Source: Bdellovibrionales bacterium (GTDB taxonomy: Bacteria > Pseudomonadota > Alphaproteobacteria > UBA9219). From it: a DNA stretch of 64,000 nt. The stretch covers positions 124,001 to 188,000 of the forward strand of contig JBAZRW010000002.1 in NCBI GenBank assembly GCA_041662785.1. Direction: 5' to 3'. The position numbers were made by a program, and so were the translations under genes. The notes beneath the pieces were generated by a model, which was given only the letters and a program-made list of their open reading frames with translations, made no database searches and was not told where the DNA came from. Below are positions 50,558 through 59,089 of this stretch, piece after piece; position 1 is the first letter of the stretch, and each line of letters starts with the position of its first letter.

Positions 50558-51319
50558 CTACAACATAAACTGTTCCCGAATGATGCGCTCCCCTAGATGT
50601 TGATCGGGATCGAAGAGAAGGGTGAACGCTGTCTCGCTATCAAGGCTTAAGCGAGCCGAAAGAACGTTATGGATATTTTCCGTTCCGGCTTCGACGCGAA
50701 CGGGGCGCTTTTCATGTTCGACCACTTTGATGTCGATCACGGCGTTTTGCGGCAAGACGGCATATGACCAGCGGCGCGGGCGAAAGCCGCAGATTGCGGT
50801 CATCACCAGTGTATTGGAGTCGAGCGGCATGATGGGGCCTCCCGCCGAATGGTTGTAGGCGGTGCTGCCCGCTGGCGTCGAGATCAGGAGGCCATCGCCG
50901 CTATAGCGGTGGATACGCTCAATGCCATCGATGCACACCTGAAGCTTGGCAGACTGCGGAGAGTCGCGCAGGAACGAGATTTCGTTGATGGCCAAGGCTG
51001 CGTGGGTCTGGCCGCCTGTCGTCGTGCATTCGACTTTAAGGGGGTGGAGAGTCACGCTTTGGGCGCGTTCAATCCTCTCGATCAGGTTTTGCGGGTTGTA
51101 GTCGTTGCACAAAAAGCCAACCGACTGCGTGCGCCTAAGGGCAAAGACCCGTTTGTTGCCATGAAGGGACGCGTGCAGGGTTTTAAGAACCTGACCGTCT
51201 CCGCCCATCACGACCAAGGTGTCAGCCTCTTCGACGGGGACATGGTCGTAGAGCCTTTCAAGATCAAGAAGCGATTCTTGCGCCAAAGGCGTAGGGGAGG
51301 CGACAAAGGCGATTTTCAT
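50558..51319 (-). CDS. nadK: NAD kinase
   Basis: This 253-residue protein has the NAD-kinase motif GGDG at residues 39-42 (VMGGDGQVL), NEISFLRDSPQSAK for NAD binding, and GDGLLISTPAGSTAYNHSAGGPI. It phosphorylates NAD to NADP in the cytoplasm. The length is typical of short alphaproteobacterial NAD kinases. It is divergent from chpT, and the intergenic region contains the CtrA-type box. Confidence 0.96.
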   Translation of the reverse strand: MKIAFVASPTPLAQESLLDLERLYDHVPVEEADTLVVMGGDGQVLKTLHASLHGNKRVFALRRTQSVGFLCNDYNPQNLIERIERAQSVTLHPLKVECTTTGGQTHAALAINEISFLRDSPQSAKLQVCIDGIERIHRYSGDGLLISTPAGSTAYNHSAGGPIMPLDSNTLVMTAICGFRPRRWSYAVLPQNAVIDIKVVEHEKRPVRVEAGTENIHNVLSARLSLDSETAFTLLFDPDQHLGERIIREQFML

Positions 51320-51360
51320 GGCAACCTGATGACTAAAAGAATAGGGATGTTAACCCCTCA

Positions 51361-51376
51361 TTAATGATCAATTAAC
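51361..51376. promoter_or_regulatory. exact CtrA-type box upstream of chpT-che
   Basis: TTAA-TGATCAA-TTAAC matches the CtrA consensus TTAA-N7-TTAAC in all eight core positions. It lies 91 bp before the chpT start and 42 bp before the nadK start on the other strand. CtrA would then control the gene of its own phosphotransferase, and perhaps the chemotaxis genes downstream. Confidence 0.6.
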
Positions 51377-51466
51377 GGTTGCTGCGCAACTGTAAATGTG
51401 AGGGGCGGTCTTTTTTTGTACCATGAGTCGCCGCCCTGTTGAATTATGGGCGCAGAAGGGGATTTT

Positions 51467-52135
51467 ATGCAGATAGACTTGCGTGTTCTTGAGCTTTTGT
51501 CCTCGAAGATTTGCCATGATCTGATCAGTCCCGTGAGCGCCATTAACAATGGCGTTGAGCTTATTGAGGATATTGGCGAAACCGTCGTCGATGAGGCCAT
51601 GAAGCTGATCGCGGATAGCGCCAGCGTTTCCTCGCGCCGCCTCAAGCTCTTTAGGATCGCCTATGGCCGCGCGGGGAGCGAGGAAAGCCTTCCCGTTAAA
51701 GATGTTCGCCTTGTGGCGGCGCAGTATTTTGAGGTAGGCAAGATCAAGCTTCATTGGGATGAGGCGCTGGCGCTGTCCGATTTGTCGGAGAAGCGCGGGG
51801 CTTTGAAGACGCTTATTAACATGCTTCTTCTAAGCGAGGAGGTCTTGGCCTATGGCGGGACGATTACCTTGCAACGAATCGAGGGGGAGGGCACACTTGG
51901 CTGTCGTTTGGAGATTGTCGGAAAGTCGGCGCAGTTATCGCCCTCTTTTGGGGATGCTTTAAACGGCATCACGCCTGTCGAAGACCTCACGCCGCGAACG
52001 ATCCAGTCCTATATGACGGGCCGATTTGCCTCTACTTTTGACCTGTCTATCCTTCCTTCCTCTCCTTGTCCTGATCAGCTGGATTTGACGCTGCTGGTCA
52101 AGGCTCCTGAATACGATAGCGACCGCCCCTTATAA
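51467..52135 (+). CDS. chpT: histidine phosphotransferase ChpT
   Basis: This 222-residue protein carries LLSSKICHDLISPVSAINNG at its N-terminus, with the phospho-accepting histidine at residue 17 in CHDL, the ChpT (DUF2328) signature. A C-terminal degenerate ATPase-like domain follows. ChpT forms dimers and passes phosphate from CckA to CtrA and CpdR. The ATG at 51467 gives the best start; the earlier GGCGCA-linked codon is not conserved. The gene is followed after 80 bp by cheA in the same direction, and ctrA lies at the far end of the che operon. Confidence 0.94.
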   Translation: MQIDLRVLELLSSKICHDLISPVSAINNGVELIEDIGETVVDEAMKLIADSASVSSRRLKLFRIAYGRAGSEESLPVKDVRLVAAQYFEVGKIKLHWDEALALSDLSEKRGALKTLINMLLLSEEVLAYGGTITLQRIEGEGTLGCRLEIVGKSAQLSPSFGDALNGITPVEDLTPRTIQSYMTGRFASTFDLSILPSSPCPDQLDLTLLVKAPEYDSDRPL

Positions 52136-52215
52136 GGGTTTTTTTAAGATTTGTTCACCATGATCACCGCAGAACGATTTTGTTGGTGATTCTGTCTAAC
52201 TAAAGGGCCTTGAAA

Positions 52216-54909
52216 ATGGATGATCTGTTAAGAGAGTTTTTGACGGAGACTCATGAGAGCATCGCTCAACTTGACGTTGAGTTGGTCAGGCTTGAGCAAA
52301 ATCCCAACGATCCTTCCTTGATCGGCAGCATTTTTCGGCTGGTTCATACGGTTAAAGGGACGTGCGGCTTTTTGGGGCTGCCCCGTTTGGAAAAAGTTGC
52401 CCATTCGGGCGAGAACATTTTAGGCAAATTCCGCGATGGTCAGCTTAAGGTTACGCCGCGCGCTGTGACACTTATTCTGCGCTCTATCGATGCGATCAAA
52501 TACCTTTTGTCTGTTTTGGAAGAAACGGAAGCCGAAGCTCCTGGCGATGATAGCGTGTTGATTGCCGAATTGGACGCTATGGCCGAAGGGCGAGGGGAAG
52601 AATCGTCTGCGCCCGTTGAGGCCGCCGCGCCTCCTGCGATGGAGCCTTCGGCTTCGCCCGTTCAAGAGACAACGCCTCCTGCCGCCGAGGCGGATGCCTT
52701 TGGCTTTGTGCCTGTTCGCGCCGAAGATACGGGTCTGAATATGAAGGAGACTAAAATGTCGGAACAACCATCTCAGCAAGCGACCGTTCCCGCCCCGATG
52801 GATGCCAAGAAAGATGCTGAACCCGCTGGCGGAGAGGGCGGTATCAAGGAGTCGGCGGTTTCGTCGCAGACGATCCGCGTGAGCGTCGATCAGCTTGAGA
52901 ATTTGATGGTGATTGCCAGCGAGTTGGTTTTGACCCGTAATCAGCTGAACCAGATTTCCCGCACGCAAAAGGACAATCCTTTTGCCACGTCTTTGCAGCG
53001 CTTGAGCCATGTGACCTCGGAGCTGCAAGAGGGTGTGATGAAGACGCGCATGCAGCCGATTGGCAATGCTTGGTCGAAACTGCCGCGTATTATTCGCGAT
53101 TTGTCTTTGGAGCTAGGCAAAAAGATTGATCTTCAAATGCTGGGGGCAGAAACCGAGCTGGATCGTCAGGTCTTGGAGCTTATTAAGGATCCGTTGACCC
53201 ATATGGTGCGTAACTCGGCTGATCATGGCATTGAGATTCCGTCGGATCGCGCTATGGCTGGAAAGCCGGAGACGGGCGTTGTTTTGCTGAACGCTTTTCA
53301 TGAAGGCGGGCATATCATCATCGAGATTTCCGACGATGGGCGCGGCTTATCGATGAACAGGATCAAGGCCAAGATTGTCCAGAACGGGATGGCCAGTGAA
53401 AACGAAGTTGCGACGATGAGTGAGCAACAGATTATGCAGTATATTTTTAAGCCTGGTTTTTCTACGGCGACGCAGATTACAGCCGTGTCAGGCCGTGGCG
53501 TGGGCATGGACGTTGTCAAAACGAACATTGAGAAAATCGGCGGGACGGTTGATCTTCAATCAACGGAAGGTAAGGGCTCGCGTTTCTTGATTAAGATTCC
53601 TTTGACGTTGGCGATTGTCTCGGCTCTCATTGTGGAATGTGCCGGTGAGCGGTTCGCTATTCCCCAAATCAGCGTTGTCGAGCTTGTTCATGCCTCGGCT
53701 CATAGTGAGTATAGGGTGGAGCGGATTAACGATACCCCTGTTCTTCGTCTGCGCAATCGTTTGCTGCCGCTTGTTTCTCTGCGCCGTGCGCTTAAGCTCG
53801 GCGAAGGCAAAAAAGATGAGGAAATGTCCTTTATCGTTGTGGTTCAGGTCGGTAGCTCAAGCTTCGGCATTATCGTGGACCGCGTATTCGATACGGAAGA
53901 AATCGTGGTCAAACCCGTTTCCCCGATCTTGCGTAACATCACCATGTTCTCGGGCAACACCATTTTGGGGGATGGCAGCGTCGTCATGATCCTTGATCCA
54001 AACGGCGTTGCGACGCACGCGGGCGAGATTCACACGACAGCGGATTCAACACTGAAGCATCATGCGGCCTCTGGTCATGGGCGCGTTTCGTCCAAACAAT
54101 CGTTGTTGTTGTTCCGTGCGGGTGGTGAAGCCCCCAAGGCTGTTTCCCTTTCGTTGGTTGCGCGCCTTGAGGAAATTGATCTGACCAGCGTTGAGTATTC
54201 GGATGACAAACCCGTTGTGCAGTATCGCGGAAAACTTATGCCCCTCGTGCCGCTTGATGAATCTTTCAAGCTTGGCAAGGAGGGGATGCAGCCTATCTTG
54301 GTGTTCAGTGATCATGAGCGCAGCATGGGGCTGATTGTCGATGAAATCATCGATATCATTGAGGATCAGGTTGAGGTCAATGTGGCGGCGCATCATCCCG
54401 GATGTCTGGGGAGTGCGATCATCGCGGGGAAGGCCACGGATATTATCGACACGGGCCATTATCTGGCGCAGGCCTACCAAGACTGGTTCGGATCGCAGCA
54501 AGACTCTTCCTTTGGGACTGAGCAATTGCACCGTGTCTTGCTTGTGGATGACAGTCCCTTTTTCCGCAACCTATTAACGCCGCTTCTTATGGTGGCTGGG
54601 TATACGGTGACAACGGCAGAAAATGCGGCGCAGGCTCTTAAGCTTCGCGAAGAAGGCGAAGAGTTTGATGTGATCGTCAGCGATATTGAAATGCCCGGTA
54701 TGAATGGTTTTGATTTTGCCGCAGCGGTTCGCAAGGACGGCGGCAAATGGGGCGAGCTTCCCTTCATCGCTTTGTCATCGCATGCTACGCCACGCGATAT
54801 TGAGCAGGGACGTCGGGCAGGCTTCACGGATTATGTTGCCAAGTTTAACAGAGAGGCCTTGCTCTCAACGCTTCAACAAACTCTCAGCACAATAAGGGTG
54901 AACGCATGA
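52216..54909 (+). CDS. cheA: chemotaxis histidine kinase CheA with two CheW-like domains and a receiver
   Basis: This 898-residue protein has the Hpt domain with phospho-accepting His44 (RLVHTVKG), a Pro/Ala-rich linker where a P2 domain is normally found, the dimerisation and HATPase domains (NSADHGIE, DDGRGL, GRGVGMDVVKTN), and a CheW-like domain at about residues 460-600. A second CheW-like domain follows at about 630-755, and then a receiver domain with Asp823 (VIVSDIEMPG). CheA autophosphorylates in response to receptors and feeds CheY and CheB. Its own receiver may act as a phosphate sink. The ATG at 52216 follows AAAGGG. The stop overlaps the cheW start. Confidence 0.96.
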   Translation: MDDLLREFLTETHESIAQLDVELVRLEQNPNDPSLIGSIFRLVHTVKGTCGFLGLPRLEKVAHSGENILGKFRDGQLKVTPRAVTLILRSIDAIKYLLSVLEETEAEAPGDDSVLIAELDAMAEGRGEESSAPVEAAAPPAMEPSASPVQETTPPAAEADAFGFVPVRAEDTGLNMKETKMSEQPSQQATVPAPMDAKKDAEPAGGEGGIKESAVSSQTIRVSVDQLENLMVIASELVLTRNQLNQISRTQKDNPFATSLQRLSHVTSELQEGVMKTRMQPIGNAWSKLPRIIRDLSLELGKKIDLQMLGAETELDRQVLELIKDPLTHMVRNSADHGIEIPSDRAMAGKPETGVVLLNAFHEGGHIIIEISDDGRGLSMNRIKAKIVQNGMASENEVATMSEQQIMQYIFKPGFSTATQITAVSGRGVGMDVVKTNIEKIGGTVDLQSTEGKGSRFLIKIPLTLAIVSALIVECAGERFAIPQISVVELVHASAHSEYRVERINDTPVLRLRNRLLPLVSLRRALKLGEGKKDEEMSFIVVVQVGSSSFGIIVDRVFDTEEIVVKPVSPILRNITMFSGNTILGDGSVVMILDPNGVATHAGEIHTTADSTLKHHAASGHGRVSSKQSLLLFRAGGEAPKAVSLSLVARLEEIDLTSVEYSDDKPVVQYRGKLMPLVPLDESFKLGKEGMQPILVFSDHERSMGLIVDEIIDIIEDQVEVNVAAHHPGCLGSAIIAGKATDIIDTGHYLAQAYQDWFGSQQDSSFGTEQLHRVLLVDDSPFFRNLLTPLLMVAGYTVTTAENAAQALKLREEGEEFDVIVSDIEMPGMNGFDFAAAVRKDGGKWGELPFIALSSHATPRDIEQGRRAGFTDYVAKFNREALLSTLQQTLSTIRVNA

Positions 54910-55406
54910 GCGAAAACAACCTTCCCGTGAAATCCGATAAACCGCTTCCTGCTGTTGTGGATAGCGCTTCGGGACGTGAGTTTGTGACGATGTATATCGA
55001 AGGGCAGCTTTTCGGTATCCCTGTCCTTCAGGTTCAAGATGTTTTGGAGCCACTAAAGATCACGCGTGTTCCTTTGTCGCCACGCGAGGTCGCTGGTTCT
55101 TTAAACCTTCGTGGACGCATCGTCACGGCCATTGACGTTCGTACGCGACTTGGACTTTCGCCGCGTGAAGGTAATGTCAAGTGCATGAGCGTTGTCGTGG
55201 AGTCAGGTGGTGAGTTTTACAGCCTGATCGTTGACCAAGTTGGAGAAGTGATGACGCTTGCCGCCGCTGAGTTTGAAAAAACGCCCGCCACGCTTGACGA
55301 CCGTTGGCGCGAAATAGCGGACGGTATTTATAGACTTCAGGAATCCCTTTTGGTGGTTATTGATGTCAAAAGGCTGTTACGTTTAGAAGAATTAACGGCA
55401 GCTTAA
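54906..55406 (+). CDS. cheW: chemotaxis coupling protein CheW
   Basis: This 166-residue protein is a CheW domain (FVTMYIEGQLFGIPVLQVQDVL, REVAGSLNLRGRIVTAIDVRTRLG) after a 25-residue polar lead. It bridges receptors and CheA at the receptor array. It starts at ATGA, overlapping the cheA stop by four bases. Confidence 0.96.
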   Translation: MSENNLPVKSDKPLPAVVDSASGREFVTMYIEGQLFGIPVLQVQDVLEPLKITRVPLSPREVAGSLNLRGRIVTAIDVRTRLGLSPREGNVKCMSVVVESGGEFYSLIVDQVGEVMTLAAAEFEKTPATLDDRWREIADGIYRLQESLLVVIDVKRLLRLEELTAA

Positions 55407-55429
55407 AGCCGTCTTTACTGGAGCAAACC

Positions 55430-55801
55430 ATGAAGTCATGTCTTCTTGTTGATGATAGTCGCGTTATTCGCAAAGTAGCGAGGCAGATATTTGAGGCGCT
55501 CGATTTTGCATGCGAAGAGGCCGAGAATGGCCAAATGGCGTTGGAGGCCTGTCAAAAGGCTATGCCTGATGTCATTTTGTTGGATTGGAACATGCCCGTT
55601 ATGGATGGGATGGAGTTTTTGCGCGCTTTGCGTAAGATGGCCAACGGGGGCGAATCGGTTGTCGTGTTTTGCACGACAGAGAATGACATGAAGCATATTC
55701 AAGACGCTATGGCGAGCGGTGCGAATGAATATATCATGAAGCCTTTTGATGCGGATATTGTGCGCAGCAAGCTTGTTCAGCTGGGGATTGTCGAGGGCTG
55801 A
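55430..55801 (+). CDS. cheY: chemotaxis response regulator CheY
   Basis: This 123-residue single-domain receiver has the acidic pair Asp8-Asp9 (LLVDDSR), phospho-acceptor Asp52 (VILLDWNMP), a Thr in FCTTEND and the Lys in YIMKPF. It is phosphorylated by CheA and acts on the flagellar motor. It lies between cheW and cheB in the same operon. Confidence 0.95.
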   Translation: MKSCLLVDDSRVIRKVARQIFEALDFACEEAENGQMALEACQKAMPDVILLDWNMPVMDGMEFLRALRKMANGGESVVVFCTTENDMKHIQDAMASGANEYIMKPFDADIVRSKLVQLGIVEG

Positions 55802-55851
55802 TTTTTTTGGCTTTGGACGCAAGAAAACAACAAATAAAGAATTCGGTGATT

Positions 55852-57072
55852 ATGGATTATTCTTCGATGACAGGTGATGAGGACGGATGTTCTGATATTT
55901 ATCAGGTCATGGTTGTAGATGATTCCGCGTTTATTCGCGGTGCGATTACGCGTGCCATTGAAAGCGATCCTAGTTTGCGTGTGGCCGTTTCGGTCAGCAA
56001 TGGTGAGCAGGCTATCCGTTCTCTTCAACGTGAGGCAGTTGATGTTATCGTTTTGGACATCGAAATGCCTGTTATGGATGGCTTGACGGCGTTGCCCAAG
56101 CTTAAGGAAATCGATGGTGCTGTGCAGGTGATTATGGCTTCGACTCTAACACAAAAGAACGCTGAAATTAGTTTGCGTGCCATGTCCTTGGGCGCCACGG
56201 ACTATATTCCGAAGCCCTCCAGTAGCCATGAGGTCATGGCGGCGGAGTCTTTTCAGCATGACTTAATTGAGAAGGTCAAAGCCTTGGGCGCGCTTGCGCG
56301 GCGATCCGGCGTGCGTGAGCATCCTCGCTCGGCCCCCCCGCCCAAAAAGACAGAAGAGGTGGCTAGACCAGCTTCTTCCCCATCAGCAGCCCCCCTCGAT
56401 CAGGGAAAGCGCGCTGAGAATGTGCGTTTGGTTTCACCTTTCCCTAAACAAGGGCGGCGGGAAGTCGTTTTGCGCAAAGACCCAATCTTGCGCCCAGACG
56501 TTTTGGCGATAGGGAGCTCGACAGGCGGGCCTCAAGCGCTTTTTAAGGTGATCAAGGATATGGGGAAGGGGCTTCCTCAGCCAATCGTGATTACGCAGCA
56601 TATGCCTCCCGCTTTTACAACCATTTTGGCTGAGCACATTGCCCGCCAGTGCGATGTTGTTTGTCAGGAAGCGAAGAACGGCGATATTTTGGTCGCGGGG
56701 CATTATTATATAGCGCCCGGTGATTTTCACATGTTGGTGGAGCGCAGGGGCTCGGATGCCATTGTCAAGTTGGTGAAGGATCCGCCAGAAAATTTCTGTC
56801 GTCCCTCTGTTGACCCTATGTTGCGTTCTTTAGCTGTTGCGTATGGACGTAATATTCTTGTCGTGATTTTGACGGGCATGGGCGCTGATGGCACAAAGGG
56901 TGGGGAAGTTGTCGTTAAGGCCGGTGGTTCCGTTATTGCCCAAGATGAAGCGACAAGCGTTGTGTGGGGCATGCCCGGATCCGTTGCTATGGCTGGCCTT
57001 TGCACGGCTCTTTTCCCAGTCGATAAAATTGGTAGTTTTGTTCGCCAGACGGCGATGGGAGCAAGAGCATGA
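55852..57072 (+). CDS. cheB: chemotaxis methylesterase CheB
   Basis: This protein of about 406 residues has a receiver domain (VMVVDDSAFIRG; the phospho-acceptor is in VIVLDIEMPVMDG), a Pro-rich linker, and a methylesterase domain with the nucleophile loop GSSTGGPQAL, TQHMPPAFTTILAEH and GMGADGTKGG. It removes methyl groups from receptor glutamates, or deamidates glutamines. I use the ATG at 55852. A TTG 15 codons earlier, with GAGGG upstream, could be used instead. cheR follows with an ATGA overlap. Confidence 0.95.
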   Translation: MDYSSMTGDEDGCSDIYQVMVVDDSAFIRGAITRAIESDPSLRVAVSVSNGEQAIRSLQREAVDVIVLDIEMPVMDGLTALPKLKEIDGAVQVIMASTLTQKNAEISLRAMSLGATDYIPKPSSSHEVMAAESFQHDLIEKVKALGALARRSGVREHPRSAPPPKKTEEVARPASSPSAAPLDQGKRAENVRLVSPFPKQGRREVVLRKDPILRPDVLAIGSSTGGPQALFKVIKDMGKGLPQPIVITQHMPPAFTTILAEHIARQCDVVCQEAKNGDILVAGHYYIAPGDFHMLVERRGSDAIVKLVKDPPENFCRPSVDPMLRSLAVAYGRNILVVILTGMGADGTKGGEVVVKAGGSVIAQDEATSVVWGMPGSVAMAGLCTALFPVDKIGSFVRQTAMGARA

Positions 57073-57980
57073 AGCCAGAAGATTTTGATCTGTTCTCAAG
57101 CCTTGTGAAGCAGCGGTCAGGCCTCGTTCTGACGAAGGACAAGTCGTACCTGCTTGAATCGCGACTGATTCCTGTCGCCAGAAAATACAATTTAAAGACC
57201 CTTGAGGATCTCGCTCAATTGGTTCGTACCAAGCGCGAGGAATCTGTTCTTCACGATATTACGGAAGCCATGACGACCAATGAGTCCTTCTTTTTCCGTG
57301 ATACGAAACCTTTTGACCAGTTTAAAAAGTTATTGTTGCCTGAGCTTCTACGCACGCGCGCGGCCAAAAAACAGTTTCGTATTTGGTCTTCGGCTTCGTC
57401 CAGCGGGCAAGAGGCCTATTCTTTGGCCATGATTTGCGCGGAAGAAGCAGCTAAGCTTCAGGGGTGGAAAGTTGACATCCTTGGAACCGATATTTCGACC
57501 GAGATGGTGGAGCGCGCGAAAAGCGGCATTTACTCGCAATTCGAGGTGCAGCGTGGCTTACCGATTGCGCTTTTGATGAAGTGCTTTTCTCAAATCGGCA
57601 CGGACAAGTGGCAGATCAAGGAAGAGCTTCGCCGCATGGTTCAGTACCGTGAGGGGAACCTTTTGCTGGATTTTGGTCCCATCGGGTCGTTCGATGTTAT
57701 TTATTGTCGCAATGTTCTTATCTATTTCGACCAACCTACCAAAACGCGTGTTTTAGAGGCGATGAGCCACGTTCTGGCTCCCGATGGCGTGTTGTTCTTG
57801 GGCGGCGCGGAAACCGTTTTGGGCATTTCCGACAAATTCAAGCCGTTGGAAAATGAGCGCGGCGTTTATGTTCTGGCAAACCGACCTGACACAGGTATGT
57901 TGCCCAAAGGGCGGGGGACGGGTGTGAGTCCACTTGCCGGTTCTTCCTTTTCTGGAACGACAGCTTCCGTTTCTATGTAG
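57069..57980 (+). CDS. cheR: chemotaxis methyltransferase CheR
   Basis: This 303-residue protein has the CheR N-terminal helical domain and an S-adenosylmethionine-binding domain: TTNESFFFRD, IWSSASSSGQEAYSLAM, LGTDIS, and FDVIYCRNVLIYFD. It methylates receptor glutamates. The last 35 residues are low-complexity and vary in this family. It overlaps cheB by four bases. A hairpin terminator follows. Confidence 0.96.
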   Translation: MKPEDFDLFSSLVKQRSGLVLTKDKSYLLESRLIPVARKYNLKTLEDLAQLVRTKREESVLHDITEAMTTNESFFFRDTKPFDQFKKLLLPELLRTRAAKKQFRIWSSASSSGQEAYSLAMICAEEAAKLQGWKVDILGTDISTEMVERAKSGIYSQFEVQRGLPIALLMKCFSQIGTDKWQIKEELRRMVQYREGNLLLDFGPIGSFDVIYCRNVLIYFDQPTKTRVLEAMSHVLAPDGVLFLGGAETVLGISDKFKPLENERGVYVLANRPDTGMLPKGRGTGVSPLAGSSFSGTTASVSM

Positions 57981-57997
57981 ATAGGTGTGTTGTTTAT

Positions 57998-58043
57998 AAA
58001 AAAAGGGTTGGCTGGCTTATAGCGCCGTGCCAACCCTTTTTAT
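57998..58043. terminator. bidirectional terminator between cheR and ctrA
   Basis: AAAAAGGGTTGGC and GCCAACCCTTTTT form a 13-bp perfect stem with a 16-nt loop. It has A- and T-runs on both sides, so it can end both the che operon and the convergent ctrA gene. Confidence 0.93.
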
Positions 58044-58064
58044 TTGTTTCTACCTGATAGAAAT

Positions 58065-58778
58065 CTAGACGGGTCTTTGTTGAAGCTTGGGGGGCTCTGA
58101 TCCGGCAGGATCGCGCAGAACATAGCCGCGTCCCCAAACGGTTTCGATGTAATTCTCGCCGTCTGCGGCTTGCGCCAGCTTCTTGCGCAGCTTACAAACA
58201 AACACGTCGATGATTTTCAATTCAGGCTCATCCATGCCGCCATAAAGGTGGTTGAGGAACATTTCCTTGGTCAGTGTCGTGCCCTTACGCAGGCTAAGCA
58301 ACTCAAGAATGCCGTATTCTTTGCCTGTGAGATGAAGAGGGGCTCCGCCGACTTCAACGGTGCGAGCATCAAGATTGACGGTCAGCTTGCCTGTACGAAT
58401 GACACTGTCCGAATGGCCCTTGCTGCGACGAATAATGGCGTGAATACGCGCGACGAGTTCGCGGCGGTCAAAAGGTTTCGTCAGGTAGTCGTCCGCGCCG
58501 AATCCAAGGCCTTTAATCTTGTTATCAAGTTCGGACAGACCGGAAAGAATCAAAATGGGGGTCGTGACCCGTGCGGCGCGAAGGCGGCGCAAGACTTCAT
58601 ACCCGTCGATATCGGGCAACATAAGATCAAGGATGATGATGTCATAATCATAAAGCTTACCAATCTCCAATCCGTCTTCACCAAGATCAGTGGTATCGAC
58701 GATAAAGCCTTCGGCTTGAAGCATGAGCTCAATGCTCTTGGCGACGGAAGTGTCATCTTCAACAAGGAGAACGCGCAT
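58065..58778 (-). CDS. ctrA: cell-cycle response regulator CtrA
   Basis: This 237-residue OmpR/PhoB-type regulator begins MRVLLVEDDTSVAKSIELML, typical of CtrA. The phospho-acceptor is Asp51 (ILDLMLPD), as in Caulobacter. The C-terminal winged helix carries GKEYGILELLSLRKG, KEMFLNHLYGG.DEPE and ETVWGRGYVLRDP. It should bind TTAA-N7-TTAA sites and control division, flagellar and DNA-methylation genes. The tail ends QQRPV rather than the Ala-Ala degradation end of Caulobacter CtrA. The ATG at 58776-58778 fits the family; an upstream start would add 14 residues. TTAA motifs crowd its upstream region. Confidence 0.95.
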   Translation of the reverse strand: MRVLLVEDDTSVAKSIELMLQAEGFIVDTTDLGEDGLEIGKLYDYDIIILDLMLPDIDGYEVLRRLRAARVTTPILILSGLSELDNKIKGLGFGADDYLTKPFDRRELVARIHAIIRRSKGHSDSVIRTGKLTVNLDARTVEVGGAPLHLTGKEYGILELLSLRKGTTLTKEMFLNHLYGGMDEPELKIIDVFVCKLRKKLAQAADGENYIETVWGRGYVLRDPAGSEPPKLQQRPV

Positions 58779-59089
58779 GGTATTGCCTCTTGGGAAAAGG
58801 GGGCTTAGGAACATCATCACGATTAACGGTGGGAGTAAAAGGAACCGCGTTAACCATAACTTTCTACCTATTGGTAAAGCAGCTTTAACAAAAAGTAAAC
58901 ATTATTAACAGAGAAATTTGTTAAAAAATTCAGGGTGATCAGTTTTGGGCCCTAAGTCTATTAATGAGAAAACCAAGCTTCCTTCTTGATTTTTGTTCTT
59001 TTAAATCATAATGTTAATATGTTGTCGTGGGGGCGGAGCGATGAGCTTGTTTCCTTGTCCCCGTGATTTTTCTTGGAAAAGAGGCTCTT
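58779..59089. other. 311-bp region between divergent ctrA and nagZ
   Basis: No gene of normal size is visible. The region is strongly A/T-rich and contains eight TTAA tetramers (58823, 58850, 58885, 58905, 58921, 58961, 59001, 59014). None are at the exact 7-bp CtrA spacing, although TTAACAAAAAGTAAAC at 58885 comes close. It must hold the ctrA promoter(s). A 20-codon frame from ATG 59041, with a GGGGGCGGAG site before it, overlaps the nagZ start. Confidence 0.6.
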
